64,000 nt of DNA, from contig JBGANR010000012.1 of assembly GCA_044222225.1 (NCBI GenBank), positions 62,001-126,000 of the forward strand. The letters are read 5' to 3'. A program made the translations under genes and the position numbers. This DNA is from JBGANR01 sp044222225. Its GTDB lineage: Bacteria; Actinomycetota; Actinomycetes; Mycobacteriales; Mycobacteriaceae. The notes beneath the pieces were generated by a model, which was not told the DNA's origin, did not search any database, and saw only the letters and a program-made list of their open reading frames with translations. Shown here piece after piece: positions 48,638 through 57,870 of the stretch. Position 1 is the stretch's first letter. Each line of letters begins with the position of its first letter.

Positions 48638-49755
48638 GCAACAAGCGGGCCGACAGGCCGCTGTCCGTGGTGGTCGCCGGCGGCGGGACCGCCGGGCACA
48701 TCGAGCCGGCGTTGGCCGTGGCCGACGCCGTGCGCGCGGCCGAGCCCGACGCCCGGGTGACGGCTCTGGGCACGCCGAAGGGTCTGGAGGGGACGCTCGT
48801 CCCGCGTCGCGGCTACGACCTGCGGATGATCCCGCCGGCCCCGCTGCCGCGCAAACCCGGCGTCGACCTGGCCAAGACGCCGCTGCGGCTGGTCCGGGCG
48901 ACGCGCGCGGCACGCGAGGTGCTCGACGACGTCGAGGCCGACGTCGTCATCGGTTTCGGCGGTTACGTCGCGTTGCCCGCCTACCTCGCGGCGCGGGCCA
49001 GGCGGGGTTCGCGCCGCCGGCCGGTGGTCATCCACGAGGCCAACGCGACCGCGGGCGTCGCGAACAAGCTGGGCGCGCGGCTGGCCGACAAGATCTTCGC
49101 GGCGGTGGCCGGCTCCGGGCTCGACGCCGAAGTCGTCGGCATGCCGGTGCGCGCCGCGATCACGGGCCTCGACCGCGCGGCGCTGCGGGCGCAGGGCCGC
49201 GAGTACTTCGGCCTCGATCCCGACGCGCCCACGCTGCTCGTCTTCGGCGGGTCGCAGGGCGCGCAGCGGCTCAACGACGCCGTGCTCGGTGCGGCGGCCG
49301 AGCTCTCGGCCGCCGGGATCGGCGTGCTGCACGCCTATGGCGGCAAGAACGCGGTGACGCCGCCGACCGTCGACGGCGCCGCCTACGTCGCACAGCCGTA
49401 CATCGATCGGATGGATCTCGCGTACGCCGCGGCCGACCTCGCGTTCTGCCGCTCCGGGGCGATGACGGTCGCCGAGGTGTCGGCGGCCGCGTTGCCCGCC
49501 GTCTACGTCCCGCTGCCGCACGGCAACGGCGAGCAGCGGCTCAACGCGCTGCCCGTCGTCGAGGCGGGCGGCGGATGCCTCGTCGACGACGCCGACGCGA
49601 CGGCCGACTACATCCGCTCGGACGTCCTGCCGCTGTTGCTCGACTCGGAGCGGCTCGCGGCGATGTCGATCGCCGCGGGAGCGAGCGGGCATCGCGACGC
49701 GGCCGCGACGGTCGCCGCCGCGGCGCTGCGGCTGGCCAGGGAGGCCCGGCGATGA
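48634..49755 (+). CDS. murG: Lipid II synthase (UDP-GlcNAc:lipid I GlcNAc transferase)
   Basis: Product of 373 residues. GT28 motifs: VVVAGGGTAGHIEPALAVADAV, VVIGFGGYVALPAYLAA, VIHEANATAGVANKLGAR, VFGGSQGAQRLN and CRSGAMTVAEVSAAALPAVYVPLPHG. Adds GlcNAc to lipid I on the inner membrane face. ATG overlaps the ftsW stop (ATGA), and its own stop overlaps murC. Confidence 0.96.
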   Translation: MSNKRADRPLSVVVAGGGTAGHIEPALAVADAVRAAEPDARVTALGTPKGLEGTLVPRRGYDLRMIPPAPLPRKPGVDLAKTPLRLVRATRAAREVLDDVEADVVIGFGGYVALPAYLAARARRGSRRRPVVIHEANATAGVANKLGARLADKIFAAVAGSGLDAEVVGMPVRAAITGLDRAALRAQGREYFGLDPDAPTLLVFGGSQGAQRLNDAVLGAAAELSAAGIGVLHAYGGKNAVTPPTVDGAAYVAQPYIDRMDLAYAAADLAFCRSGAMTVAEVSAAALPAVYVPLPHGNGEQRLNALPVVEAGGGCLVDDADATADYIRSDVLPLLLDSERLAAMSIAAGASGHRDAAATVAAAALRLAREARR

Positions 49756-51233
49756 GCGCTCCGGCGGCGGAGCTGCCCGCGGAGCTGGCCCGCGTGCACA
49801 TGGTCGGGATCGGTGGCGCGGGCATGTCGGGGCTGGCCCGGCTGCTCATCGCGCGCGGCGCGCGGGTGTCCGGGTCGGACGCCAAGGAGTCGCGCGGCGT
49901 CACGGCGCTGCGGATGCTCGGCGCACGGATCGCGATCGGCCACTCCCGCGAGGCGCTCGACATGCTCGACGGCGGCCCGACGGTCGTCGTCACCACGCAC
50001 GCGGCGATCCCGAAGGACAACCCGGAGCTGCTCGAGGCCGCCGACCGCGGCATCGAGGTGCTCCTGCGCCCGCGCGTGCTGGCCCGGCTCATGGCCGGTG
50101 CGCGGGGCGTCATGGTCACCGGTACGCACGGCAAGACGTCGACGACGTCGATGATCGTCGCCGCGCTCACCGACGCCGGTCTCGATCCGTCCTTCGCCGT
50201 CGGCGGCGAGCTCAACGAGTCCGGGACGAACGCGCACCAGGGGGCAGGCGACGTCTTCGTCGCGGAGGGCGACGAGAGCGACGGCTCGATCCTGGAGTTC
50301 GCGCCCGACGTCGCCGTCGTGACCAACGTCGAGGCCGATCACCTGGACTTCTTCGGCACGACCGAGGACTACGTCGCGGTCTTCGACGCCTTCGCCGGCC
50401 GGATCCCGGACGGCGGCGCGCTGGTCGTCTGTCTCGACGATCCGGGCGCGGCGGCGTTCGCCGGACGGGTGGCGCCGGTGCTGGCGGCGCGTGACGTCGC
50501 CGTCTACGGCTACGGCGAGGGGCTGCACGCCGCGTCGGCGCCCACGGTGCCGCTCACGGTTCGGCTCGTCTCGTATGCGGCGCGCGGCGAGGGCGGCACG
50601 GCCGAACTCGCCGTCACCGACGTCGACGGCCGGGCGCAGACCCACGGGCTGCACGTCGGCGTCCCCGGCAGGCACATGGCGCTCAACGCCGTCGCGGCGC
50701 TCATCGCGTGCGTCTGCGTCGGGGCGACGGCCGAGCGGGCGCTGGCGGGCCTGTCGGCGTACACCGGCGTCAACCGCCGCTTCACGCCGCGCGGCACGGC
50801 CGCGGGCGTCGCGGTCTACGACGACTACGCACACCATCCGACCGAGGTCCGTGCGGTGCTGACGGCGGCGCGCGAGCTGGCCGGCGAGCGCGGCGGCCGC
50901 GTCATCGCGATCTTCCAGCCGCACCTGTACTCGCGCACCCGCGACTTCGCGGCGGACTTCGCCGTGGCGCTCGGGCTCGCCGACGTCGCGTACGTCGTCG
51001 ACGTCTACGGCGCCCGGGAGCGGCCGATCCCGGGTGTGACGGGCGAGTCGATCGCCGACGCCGTGCCCGGCGACGGACGCTACGCCGCCCTTCCCGACCT
51101 GCCGGACGCCGTGGCGGCCGAGGCGCGTCCAGGCGACGTCGTGCTCACCCTCGGCGCCGGCGACATCACGATGCAGGGACCCGTGCTCCTCGCGGCCCTC
51201 CGAGCGCACGAGAGCTCCGGCGGGCGCGGGTGA
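49752..51233 (+). CDS. murC: UDP-N-acetylmuramate:L-alanine ligase
   Basis: Product of 493 residues. Opens with HMVGIGGAGMSGLARLL, then TGTHGKTSTTSMIVAAL (ATP loop), EGDESDGSILEF, NVEADHLDFF, and in the C domain YDDYAHHPTEVRAVL and FQPHLYSRTRDF. Adds L-Ala to UDP-MurNAc, first step of the stem peptide. ATG overlaps murG; stop overlaps ftsQ (GTGA). Confidence 0.96.
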   Translation: MSAPAAELPAELARVHMVGIGGAGMSGLARLLIARGARVSGSDAKESRGVTALRMLGARIAIGHSREALDMLDGGPTVVVTTHAAIPKDNPELLEAADRGIEVLLRPRVLARLMAGARGVMVTGTHGKTSTTSMIVAALTDAGLDPSFAVGGELNESGTNAHQGAGDVFVAEGDESDGSILEFAPDVAVVTNVEADHLDFFGTTEDYVAVFDAFAGRIPDGGALVVCLDDPGAAAFAGRVAPVLAARDVAVYGYGEGLHAASAPTVPLTVRLVSYAARGEGGTAELAVTDVDGRAQTHGLHVGVPGRHMALNAVAALIACVCVGATAERALAGLSAYTGVNRRFTPRGTAAGVAVYDDYAHHPTEVRAVLTAARELAGERGGRVIAIFQPHLYSRTRDFAADFAVALGLADVAYVVDVYGARERPIPGVTGESIADAVPGDGRYAALPDLPDAVAAEARPGDVVLTLGAGDITMQGPVLLAALRAHESSGGRG

Positions 51234-51919
51234 CGTCTGCGCGGGCGTTGCATCTGCGGCGCCGGATCGTCGCGATCCTCGTCATGCTCGCGGTGCTCGC
51301 CGGGGCGGCGTGGGCCGTCGTCTGGTTCACCCCTGCGGTGAGCCTGCGCTCGGTCGTCGTCGAGGGCGTGACGGGGAACGAGGAGAACGCGGTCCGGGAC
51401 GCCGCGGGGCTGGCGCTCGGGGTGCCGGTGCCGCGCACCGACGTCGACGGTGCGGCGCAGCGCGTCGCCGCACTCGTCACGGTCGAGTCGGTGACCGTGC
51501 GCCGCGAACTGCCCTCGACGGTGCGCATCACCGTCACGCCGCGAACGGCCGTCGCGTGGGTCAAGGGGCCGGACGGCCGCGCCTATCTGCTCGACCGCGC
51601 CGCGGTGAACTTCGTCGCGCAGTGGCAGCAGCCGAAGGGGCTGCTGCGGCTGGACGTCCGGCACCCGTTCCCGGGGGACGCGGCCGCGCTGGCGGCGCTC
51701 GGCGTCATCGCCGCGCTGCCCGTCGACATCAGGAAGGACGTCGAGAGCGTCGGCGCGGACACCCCCGGCGGGGTGACTCTGCGGCTCACCCGCGATCGGA
51801 CCGTCGTCTGGGGAGCCGACGCCGACAACGCCGCCAAGGCCCAAACTCTCAAGTACGTGTTGACGAAACCGGCCCGCGAGTACAACGTGATGGCCCCGGA
51901 CTTCCCCACGTACAAGTGA
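51230..51919 (+). CDS. ftsQ: Cell division protein FtsQ
   Basis: Product of 229 residues. A short cytosolic N-terminus, one membrane helix (IVAILVMLAVLAGAAWAVVWF) near residue 12-32, the POTRA domain (SLRSVVVEGVTGNEENAVRDAAGL) and the FtsQ domain with VRRELPSTVRITVTPRTAVAWVKG. Bitopic divisome protein. The N-terminal tail is far shorter than in M. tuberculosis. GTG overlaps murC. Confidence 0.92.
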   Translation: MTSARALHLRRRIVAILVMLAVLAGAAWAVVWFTPAVSLRSVVVEGVTGNEENAVRDAAGLALGVPVPRTDVDGAAQRVAALVTVESVTVRRELPSTVRITVTPRTAVAWVKGPDGRAYLLDRAAVNFVAQWQQPKGLLRLDVRHPFPGDAAALAALGVIAALPVDIRKDVESVGADTPGGVTLRLTRDRTVVWGADADNAAKAQTLKYVLTKPAREYNVMAPDFPTYK

Positions 51920-52129
51920 TCGGCGAGCGTATCGCCGCAGGTCAGAAGCGGCTCACGGGGGTGTGTCGGAACGCGTGCGCGACACGCCGGGCCTAAGCTG
52001 GTCGCTGCCGGACCGCGTCCCTAGCGTGTGCATCACTGTTCTCACGTGTGACTGACACCGCGTCGCGCCGAGGTCGGCAGTCGAAGAACTCCAGATGTAG
52101 ACATCTCCTCGATAGGAAGGCACGCGCAC
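51920..52129 (+). promoter_or_regulatory. Intergenic region before ftsZ
   Basis: 210 bases without a gene. AGGAAGG at 52114-52120 is the ribosome binding site. AGATGT-AG-ACATCT (52093-52106) is a short perfect dyad 24 bases before the ATG and close enough to affect translation. A separate ftsZ promoter is expected, but no convincing -35/-10 pair is seen. Confidence 0.35.
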
Positions 52130-53245
52130 ATGACGCCCCCGCACAACTACCTGGCCGTGATCAAGGTCGTCGGCATCGGCGGCGGCGGAGTGAACGCCGT
52201 CAACCGCATGATCGAGCAGGGCCTCAAGGGTGTCGAGTTCATCGCGATCAACACCGATGCACAGGCGCTGCTGATGAGTGACGCCGACGTCAAGCTCGAC
52301 GTCGGCCGGGATTCGACGCGGGGCCTCGGCGCGGGCGCCGATCCCGAGGTCGGCCGGCGCGCCGCCGAGGACGCCAAGGACGAGATCGAGGAGCTGCTCA
52401 AGGGCGCCGACATGGTCTTCGTCACCGCCGGTGAGGGCGGCGGCACGGGCACCGGCGGTGCGCCGGTCGTCGCGAGCATCGCCCGCAAGCTCGGCGCGCT
52501 GACCGTCGGCGTCGTCACGCGGCCGTTCGCCTTCGAGGGCAAGCGGCGCAGCGGCCAGGCCGAGGCCGGCATCGCGGCGCTGCGCGAGGCGTGCGACACG
52601 CTCATCGTCATCCCCAACGACCGCCTGTTGCAGCTCGGCGACGCCCAGGTCAAGCTCATGGACGCGTTCCGCAGCGCCGACGAGGTGCTGCTCAACGGCG
52701 TGCAGGGCATCACCGACCTCATCACGACGCCGGGCCTCATCAACGTCGACTTCGCCGACGTCAAGGGCGTCATGAGCCAGGCGGGCTCGGCGCTCATGGG
52801 CATCGGCAGCGCGCGCGGCGACGACCGCGCGTCGAAGGCCGCCGAGTCGGCCATCAACTCGCCGCTGCTCGAGGCGTCGATGGAGGGCGCGCAGGGCGTC
52901 CTCATCTCGATCGCCGGCGGCAGCGACATCGGCCTGTTCGAGATCAACGAGGCCGCCTCGCTCGTGCAGGAGGCCGCGCACGTCGACGCCAACATCATCT
53001 TCGGCACGGTCATCGACGACAGCCTCGGCGACGAGATCCGCGTCACCGTGATCGCGGCCGGCTTCGAGACCGGCACGCCGTCGCGGAACCCGATCGAGTC
53101 GCGTCGCACGACGCGGTCGACGCCGCCCCCGGCGACGCGGACGACCGCCCCCGCCCACGATCCGTTCGCCTCGTCCGGTGAGCCGGTCCGGCGCCCGGTG
53201 ATCGAGGACGACGACGTCGACGTCCCGCCGTTCATGAAGCGTTGA
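52130..53245 (+). CDS. ftsZ: Cell division GTPase FtsZ
   Basis: Product of 371 residues. Tubulin signature GEGGGTGTGGAPV (GTP binding), N-terminal IKVVGIGGGGVNAVNRMI, the T7 loop NVDFADVKGVM, and the C-terminal peptide DDDVDVPPFMKR that binds SepF and FtsW-type partners. The linker is short. It polymerises at midcell and recruits SepF. One base overlap with pgeF (TGATG). Confidence 0.98.
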   Translation: MTPPHNYLAVIKVVGIGGGGVNAVNRMIEQGLKGVEFIAINTDAQALLMSDADVKLDVGRDSTRGLGAGADPEVGRRAAEDAKDEIEELLKGADMVFVTAGEGGGTGTGGAPVVASIARKLGALTVGVVTRPFAFEGKRRSGQAEAGIAALREACDTLIVIPNDRLLQLGDAQVKLMDAFRSADEVLLNGVQGITDLITTPGLINVDFADVKGVMSQAGSALMGIGSARGDDRASKAAESAINSPLLEASMEGAQGVLISIAGGSDIGLFEINEAASLVQEAAHVDANIIFGTVIDDSLGDEIRVTVIAAGFETGTPSRNPIESRRTTRSTPPPATRTTAPAHDPFASSGEPVRRPVIEDDDVDVPPFMKR

Positions 53246-54006
53246 TGAGCCCTGCGGAATCGTCAGGGGTGCAGATGACGCCCGCGGGGCCGGCCGTCCG
53301 CGTCCGCCGGGTGACGACGACGCGCGCCGGGGGAGTCTCGGCCGCGCCGTACGACTCGTTCAACCTGGGTGACCACGTCGGGGACGATCCCGTCGCGGTC
53401 GTCCGCAATCGTGAGCTGCTCGCGACGCGGATCGGCGTGGCGCCGGCGCACGTCGTCTGGATGGAGCAGATCCACAGCCGCACCATCGTCCGCGTCGACG
53501 GTCCGCAGGACGGACCGGTCGAGGCGTGCGACGGTATCGTCACGACGACGCCGGGGCTCGCGCTGGCCGTGCTCACGGCCGACTGCGTCCCGCTGCTCAT
53601 GTCCGACGACGTCGCGGGCGTCGTCGCGGCCGTCCACGCCGGACGGGTCGGAGCGCGCGCGGGGATCGTCGACAAGGCCGTCGAGGCGATGGTCGACGCG
53701 GGCGCGGAGGTCTCGCGCATCGGCGTCCTGCTCGGCCCCGCGGCGAGCGGTAGGCGGTACGAGGTGCCGCCGGCCATGCAGGCCGACGTCGACCGCGTGC
53801 TGCCCGGGAGCGCGTCGACGACGGCCGAGGGCACGACGGGCCTCGACCTGCGAGCCGGCATCCGGCGTCGGCTCGAGACGCTCGGTGTCGCCGCCGTCGC
53901 CGTCGACCCGCGGTGCACGATCGAGGATCGGACGCTGTTCAGCCATCGCCGCGGGGCGCCGACGGGCCGTCTCGCGTCGGTCGTCTGGATGGAGCCGAAC
54001 GCGTGA
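53245..54006 (+). CDS. pgeF: Peptidoglycan editing factor PgeF (YfiH/laccase-domain family)
   Basis: Product of 253 residues. Conserved copper/zinc-type ligands: VVWMEQIHSRTIVRVDG, LAVLTADCVPLLM and VAAVHAGRVGARAGIVDKAV (normally HAGWRG). In E. coli the family removes wrong L-Ser from UDP-MurNAc-L-Ser precursors; a broad nucleoside phosphorylase/oxidase role has also been proposed. TTG 53242 or ATG 53245. Overlaps the yggS-like gene by GTGA. Confidence 0.9.
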   Translation: MSPAESSGVQMTPAGPAVRVRRVTTTRAGGVSAAPYDSFNLGDHVGDDPVAVVRNRELLATRIGVAPAHVVWMEQIHSRTIVRVDGPQDGPVEACDGIVTTTPGLALAVLTADCVPLLMSDDVAGVVAAVHAGRVGARAGIVDKAVEAMVDAGAEVSRIGVLLGPAASGRRYEVPPAMQADVDRVLPGSASTTAEGTTGLDLRAGIRRRLETLGVAAVAVDPRCTIEDRTLFSHRRGAPTGRLASVVWMEPNA

Positions 54007-54764
54007 CGGACGGCGAGCACGCGCGGCCGGTCGACGACGCGCGCACGGCCGAGCTGGCGGCGAATCTGCGCGCCGCGACGACCCGGCTCGACGCGGCCAC
54101 CGCGGCCGCCGGCCGGCCGGCCGGCGCCGTCAGGCTGATGGTCGTGACCAAGTTCTTCCCGGCCGCCGACGTCGTCCGCCTGCTCGGGCTCGGCGTGCGG
54201 CTCGTCGGCGAGTCGCGGGAGCCGGAGGCGGGCCGCAAGGTCGACGAGGTGGCCGCCGCCGCGGCGATCCCCGCGGGCACGCGTTTCGCGATGATCGGTC
54301 GCGTCCAGCGGAAGAAGGCGCGCACGATCGCGAGGTGGGCGTCCGAGGTGCACGCGGTCGATTCGACGGACCTCACGGCGGCGCTGTCGGTGGCGTCGCT
54401 CGCCGCTCGGGACGCCGGCGCCCGGGACGCCGATCTGGACTGTCTCGTTCAGCTCTCGCTGGACGGCGACCCCGCCCGCGGCGGGGTTCCGCCCGCCGGA
54501 CTCGAGGCCGTCGCCGACGCCGTCGCGGCCGCTCCTGCGCTGCGGTTGGCCGGCGTCATGGCCGTGCCGCCGCTGGCCGGCGAGGCGGAGCGGTGGCTGG
54601 AGCTCGCGGCCCAGATCCATCGGCGCCTCGTCGCGACGCATCCCGACGCCCGCGAACTCTCCCTCGGCATGTCCGGCGACCTCGAGGCGGCCGTGCGACA
54701 CGGATCGACATGCGTGCGTGTCGGTACCGCGATTGTGGGTCCGAGGCCGCTAACCTCGCCATAG
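54003..54764 (+). CDS. YggS-family pyridoxal 5'-phosphate-binding protein
   Basis: Product of 253 residues. PLP homeostasis family with the Lys in VVTKFFPAADVV, GESREPEAGRKVDE, FAMIGRVQRKKARTI (usually IGxLQxNK), and MSGDLEAAVRHGSTCVRVGTAIVG as the phosphate clamp. GTG overlaps pgeF. In this order the gene always lies between pgeF and sepF (Rv2148c). A cluster role in division is not established. Confidence 0.92.
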   Translation: MTDGEHARPVDDARTAELAANLRAATTRLDAATAAAGRPAGAVRLMVVTKFFPAADVVRLLGLGVRLVGESREPEAGRKVDEVAAAAAIPAGTRFAMIGRVQRKKARTIARWASEVHAVDSTDLTAALSVASLAARDAGARDADLDCLVQLSLDGDPARGGVPPAGLEAVADAVAAAPALRLAGVMAVPPLAGEAERWLELAAQIHRRLVATHPDARELSLGMSGDLEAAVRHGSTCVRVGTAIVGPRPLTSP

Positions 54765-54890
54765 TCCGAGTCACATGAGCCACAAGAATCACTCCAGCGT
54801 CGCTGGCCACATTCATTCTCGCGATACGGACGCCGGATCATCGGAAGCCACATCGAACGACCGGGCTGGTCATAAGGAGCACGAAAAACG

Positions 54891-55706
54891 ATGAGCACGC
54901 TGCACAAGGTCAAGGCGTACTTCGGCATGGTGCCGATGGACTCGGAGTACGACGACGACTACCTCGAGGAGCGCGACGAGCGCGCGCGCCGCGAGGAGCC
55001 CCGTCCGCGTCGTGCGCCGGCCAGGTACCGCGGCGAGTACGCCGATGACCGCGGCTACAGCGACGATCGGTACGCGCCGGAGTACGACGACCAGTACGAG
55101 GAGGACTCGCGCTACGAGCGGGCGCCTGAGTACGCCTACGCCGGGGCGGCGCGGGCCGACTACGCGGGTTCCGCCCGCGGCGACTTCGGCGGTTCCGCTC
55201 GAGGCGAGTTCAGCGGCCCGGCCCGGGCCGCTGAGTACGCGGGTTCGCCGCGCACCGAGCTCGTCGCCGAGCGCGCCGAGTTCGCCGACGAGCGTCCGGG
55301 TCTGCGGGCCGTCTCGCGTCTCGAGCCGTTGCCGGCTCGCGCCGCCGCGGGCCGCACCCCGGCCCCGATGACCCGCGGCGCGTTGGCCGTCGACACCGCC
55401 CACGAGGAGGCCGAGGAGGCCGGTCCGTTGACCAAGATCACGACGGTCCGCCCGACCGACTACACCGAGGCCCGGATCATCGGCGAGCGCTTCCGCGACG
55501 GCAGCCCGGTGATCATGGATCTCGTCGACATGTCCAACGCCGACGCCAAGCGCCTCGTCGACTTCGCGGCCGGCCTCGTGCTCGGCCTGCGGGGCTCGTT
55601 CGACAAGGTGGCGACGAAGGTCTTCCTGCTCTCGCCGGCCGACGTCGACGTGACGCAGGAGGCCAAGCGCCGGATCGCCGAGAAGGGCTTCTACAACCAG
55701 AAGTGA
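54891..55706 (+). CDS. sepF: Membrane anchor of the Z-ring, SepF, with expanded linker
   Basis: Product of 271 residues. N-terminal membrane-binding amphipathic helix STLHKVKAYFGMVPMDSEYD, then about 150 disordered residues rich in Arg, Asp, Tyr and Ala with repeats of (Y/F)(A/G)GSAR type near residues 85-125, and the SepF fold ARIIGERFRDGSPVIMDLVDMSNADAKRLVDFAAGLVLGLRG split over both sides of its dimer helix. ATG with AAGGAG upstream at 54872-54877. Binds the FtsZ tail. Confidence 0.94.
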   Translation: MSTLHKVKAYFGMVPMDSEYDDDYLEERDERARREEPRPRRAPARYRGEYADDRGYSDDRYAPEYDDQYEEDSRYERAPEYAYAGAARADYAGSARGDFGGSARGEFSGPARAAEYAGSPRTELVAERAEFADERPGLRAVSRLEPLPARAAAGRTPAPMTRGALAVDTAHEEAEEAGPLTKITTVRPTDYTEARIIGERFRDGSPVIMDLVDMSNADAKRLVDFAAGLVLGLRGSFDKVATKVFLLSPADVDVTQEAKRRIAEKGFYNQK

Positions 55707-55754
55707 GCCGGGGCGCCACCGTCGTCGCCCCACTCGATCAGGCAGGATGAACGG

Positions 55755-56036
55755 GTGTCGCCCGTCCTTCTGATCATCTGGTACCTGCTCCTGATCTACT
55801 GGTGGCTGCTGCTCGCGCGGCTCATCGCGGAGATGGTGCTCTCCTTCGCTCGCGAGTGGCGCCCCAAGGGCGTGGCCGTCTTCCTGCTGGAGGTCGTGTT
55901 CACGCTGACCGACCCACCGATCAAGTTGTTGCGAAAAGTGATCCCGCCGATCCCGCTGGGACCGGTGCGGCTCGACCTGTCGCTCATGATCACGATGTTC
56001 GCCGTTCTCATCGCGATGCAGTTCGTCGGCGCGTGA
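55755..56036 (+). CDS. YggT-family membrane protein
   Basis: Product of 93 residues with two membrane helices (LLIIWYLLLIYWWLLLARLI and LMITMFAVLIAMQFVGA) and the family core FTLTDPPIKLLRKVIPPIPLG between. Found between sepF and wag31 in this order (Rv2146c); function unknown, possibly osmotic or division-related. GTG start. Confidence 0.92.
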   Translation: MSPVLLIIWYLLLIYWWLLLARLIAEMVLSFAREWRPKGVAVFLLEVVFTLTDPPIKLLRKVIPPIPLGPVRLDLSLMITMFAVLIAMQFVGA

Positions 56037-56232
56037 GGGTTCGTCGGCGTGTGATGCAGGGCTCCGCCGAGGTTTCGTGATACGGCGTGCACTGCGCGAG
56101 TCGTGTGTGACAGGATGGACGGGCGTTGTGATGAGGGTCCGCTACGATGGCGAATCCGGGCTCGCAACGAGTTCGATGACCCCGCTCCGCGGTGGAAGCA
56201 AGCTTATGAAGACAAAGTAAGGGGACCGACCA

Positions 56233-57108
56233 ATGCGGCTGACTCCAGCGGACGTGCACAACGTCGCGTTCAACAAACCGCCGATCGGCAAGCGCGGCTA
56301 CGACGAGGACGAGGTCGATCAGTTCCTGGACTTCGTCGAGGCCGAACTCGCTCGGCTGATCGAGGAGAACAACGACCTCAAGCAGCGGGTGCAGGAGTTG
56401 GAGAGCCAGGGCTCGGCCCCGGCGCCCGTGGCAGCTGCGGTGCCGCAGCAGCCCGTCGCACCGCAGCCGGTCGCGACGTCGCAGGTCGTGCTGCCGACGG
56501 CCGAGCAGACCGAGGCGTCGGCGTTGTCCGCCGCACGCGTCCTCGCCGCCGCGCAGGCGACGGCGGACAAGATCGAGGGCGACGCCCGCGTCAACGCGAA
56601 CGCGATGCTGACGGACGCGCAGCAGCGCAGCGAAGCGATGATCAACGACGCGCGGCAGAAGGCCGACGCCCAGTTGACCGACGCGCAGCAGCGCAGCGAG
56701 GCGCAGCTGGCCGATGCGGCGCAGCGCAGTGAGGCACAGCTCACCGATGCGCAGCAGCGCAGCGACGCGCAGCTGGCGGATGCGCAGCAGCGCAGCGAGG
56801 CGATGCTCGCCGACGCCCAGACCCGCTCGGAGGCGCAGACGCGCGCCGCGCAGGATCGGGCCGAGGCTCTGCAGGCGGACGCCGAGCGCAAGCACACCGA
56901 GATCATGGGCACGATCAATCAGCAGCGCACGGTGCTGGAGGGGCGGATCGAGACCCTCAAGACGTACGAGCGGGAGTACCGCACGCGTCTCAAGACGTTC
57001 ATCGAGGCCCAGCTCGAGGAGCTGCAGACGCGGGGCAGCGCCCTGCCGGCCGACAACGGCCAGTTCGGCGACGCCGGTTCCGGCAACGCCGGCCGCTACG
57101 GTTCTTAG
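56233..57108 (+). CDS. wag31: Polar growth protein Wag31/DivIVA with an 11-residue repeat array
   Basis: Product of 291 residues. N-terminal DivIVA domain RLTPADVHNVAFNKPPIGKRGYDEDEVDQFLD and short coiled coil, a Gln/Pro/Ala linker, then from residue 126 an array of 11-residue units of the type L(T/A)DAQQRSEAQ, about seven clear copies to near residue 202 and two degenerate ones after, and a C-terminal coiled coil ending GQFGDAGS. DivIVA directs apical wall synthesis in this order. Repeats of 11 are hendecads, expected to form a nearly straight coiled coil. ATG with AAGGGG upstream. Confidence 0.94.
   Translation: MRLTPADVHNVAFNKPPIGKRGYDEDEVDQFLDFVEAELARLIEENNDLKQRVQELESQGSAPAPVAAAVPQQPVAPQPVATSQVVLPTAEQTEASALSAARVLAAAQATADKIEGDARVNANAMLTDAQQRSEAMINDARQKADAQLTDAQQRSEAQLADAAQRSEAQLTDAQQRSDAQLADAQQRSEAMLADAQTRSEAQTRAAQDRAEALQADAERKHTEIMGTINQQRTVLEGRIETLKTYEREYRTRLKTFIEAQLEELQTRGSALPADNGQFGDAGSGNAGRYGS
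56608..56838 (+). repeat. 33-bp coding repeats in wag31 (hendecad array)
   Basis: Seven consecutive 33-base units, each encoding a variant of LTDAQQRSEAQ, run from 56608. Units share GACGCGCAGCAGCGCAGC almost exactly in copies 1, 3, 5 and 6, so the array is young enough for DNA identity and could vary in copy number between strains. Confidence 0.85.
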
Positions 57109-57136
57109 AACGTCGTAACTCGTTCGGGGGCGTCGC

Positions 57137-57724
57137 ATGCTGGTAGCGGTACTCGTCACTGCGGTCATCGCCTTCGGGTTCCTCGTCGCGGCCCTGCTGC
57201 TCGGCAACGGGTGGCTGGCCGGGGCCTGCGTCGCGTTCTGTGTGATCGGCCTCATCGGGCTCGCGCACGACCCCGGCCGCGTCCGGCGCCGATCGCGAGC
57301 CTCGGTCGTGTCCGGGACTCCGGACGCGGGCGTCGAGAACGCGTCGGAGTCGGGGCCGGGGGAGCCGGACGGTTCGGCGCCGGAACCGACTGTCGTGTTG
57401 GAGAAGCAGAGCGTGTCGGCGGAGGTGGGGGAGTCTGTGCCGGAGTCCGGGGAGCCGGAGTACTCCGACGCACCGACCCCGCCCGAGGGCTTCGCTGCGC
57501 AGCCGGAGGCCGTGCGGCCCTCGGAAGCCGAGTCGGAGTCGGATGCCGAGCAGGCCCCGGAGGCCAAGCAGGCCCCGGAGGCCGGGCCGGAGTCGGACGC
57601 CGAGGAACACGGCAGGCATGAGACGTCGGACGGGGCGGATCGGCAGGTCTTCGCTTTCGATTCCGAGCCGAGCGGTGAGCGGGCCCGGCATCGGCGCGCC
57701 GCCGACGATCCCGACACGAACTGA
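57137..57724 (+). CDS. Membrane protein with acidic tail (Rv2144c-like)
   Basis: Product of 195 residues. Two adjoining N-terminal membrane helices (LVAVLVTAVIAFGFLVAALLL and LAGACVAFCVIGLIGLA) are followed by a short basic patch RVRRRSRAS and about 140 disordered residues very rich in Glu, Pro, Ser and Ala with repeats like EQAPEAKQAPEA. Position after wag31 equals Rv2144c in M. tuberculosis; the long acidic tail is longer than expected. Function unknown. ATG start; no strong ribosome binding site. A hairpin terminator begins right at the stop. Confidence 0.82.
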   Translation: MLVAVLVTAVIAFGFLVAALLLGNGWLAGACVAFCVIGLIGLAHDPGRVRRRSRASVVSGTPDAGVENASESGPGEPDGSAPEPTVVLEKQSVSAEVGESVPESGEPEYSDAPTPPEGFAAQPEAVRPSEAESESDAEQAPEAKQAPEAGPESDAEEHGRHETSDGADRQVFAFDSEPSGERARHRRAADDPDTN

Positions 57725-57810
57725 CTGACCGGTATCGACAGCTGTGCGAGGCGACGTGGACATATATGCCGCGTCGGTCCGCACAGACGCAGATACCGGT
57801 CAGTACTTTT
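57724..57810 (+). terminator. Long hairpin terminator at the end of the dcw cluster
   Basis: ACTGACCGGTATC (57724-57736) pairs exactly with 57792-57804; inside it CTGTGCG (57742-57748) pairs with CGCACAG (57780-57786). The tail is TACTTTT. It begins at the last base of the upstream stop codon and precedes the ileS leader, so it separates the dcw transcript from ileS. Confidence 0.75.
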
Positions 57811-57870
57811 CGGTGGTGTGCCGACTGTGCCGGTGGACGGCTGATTTCGCGTCCGGATCGGCTCGTCTGG

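Noticed and set aside
46517..48913. Frame of 798 residues antisense to ftsW and murG
   Set aside because: Crosses two well-supported genes and shows only Arg/Ala/Gly-rich sequence.
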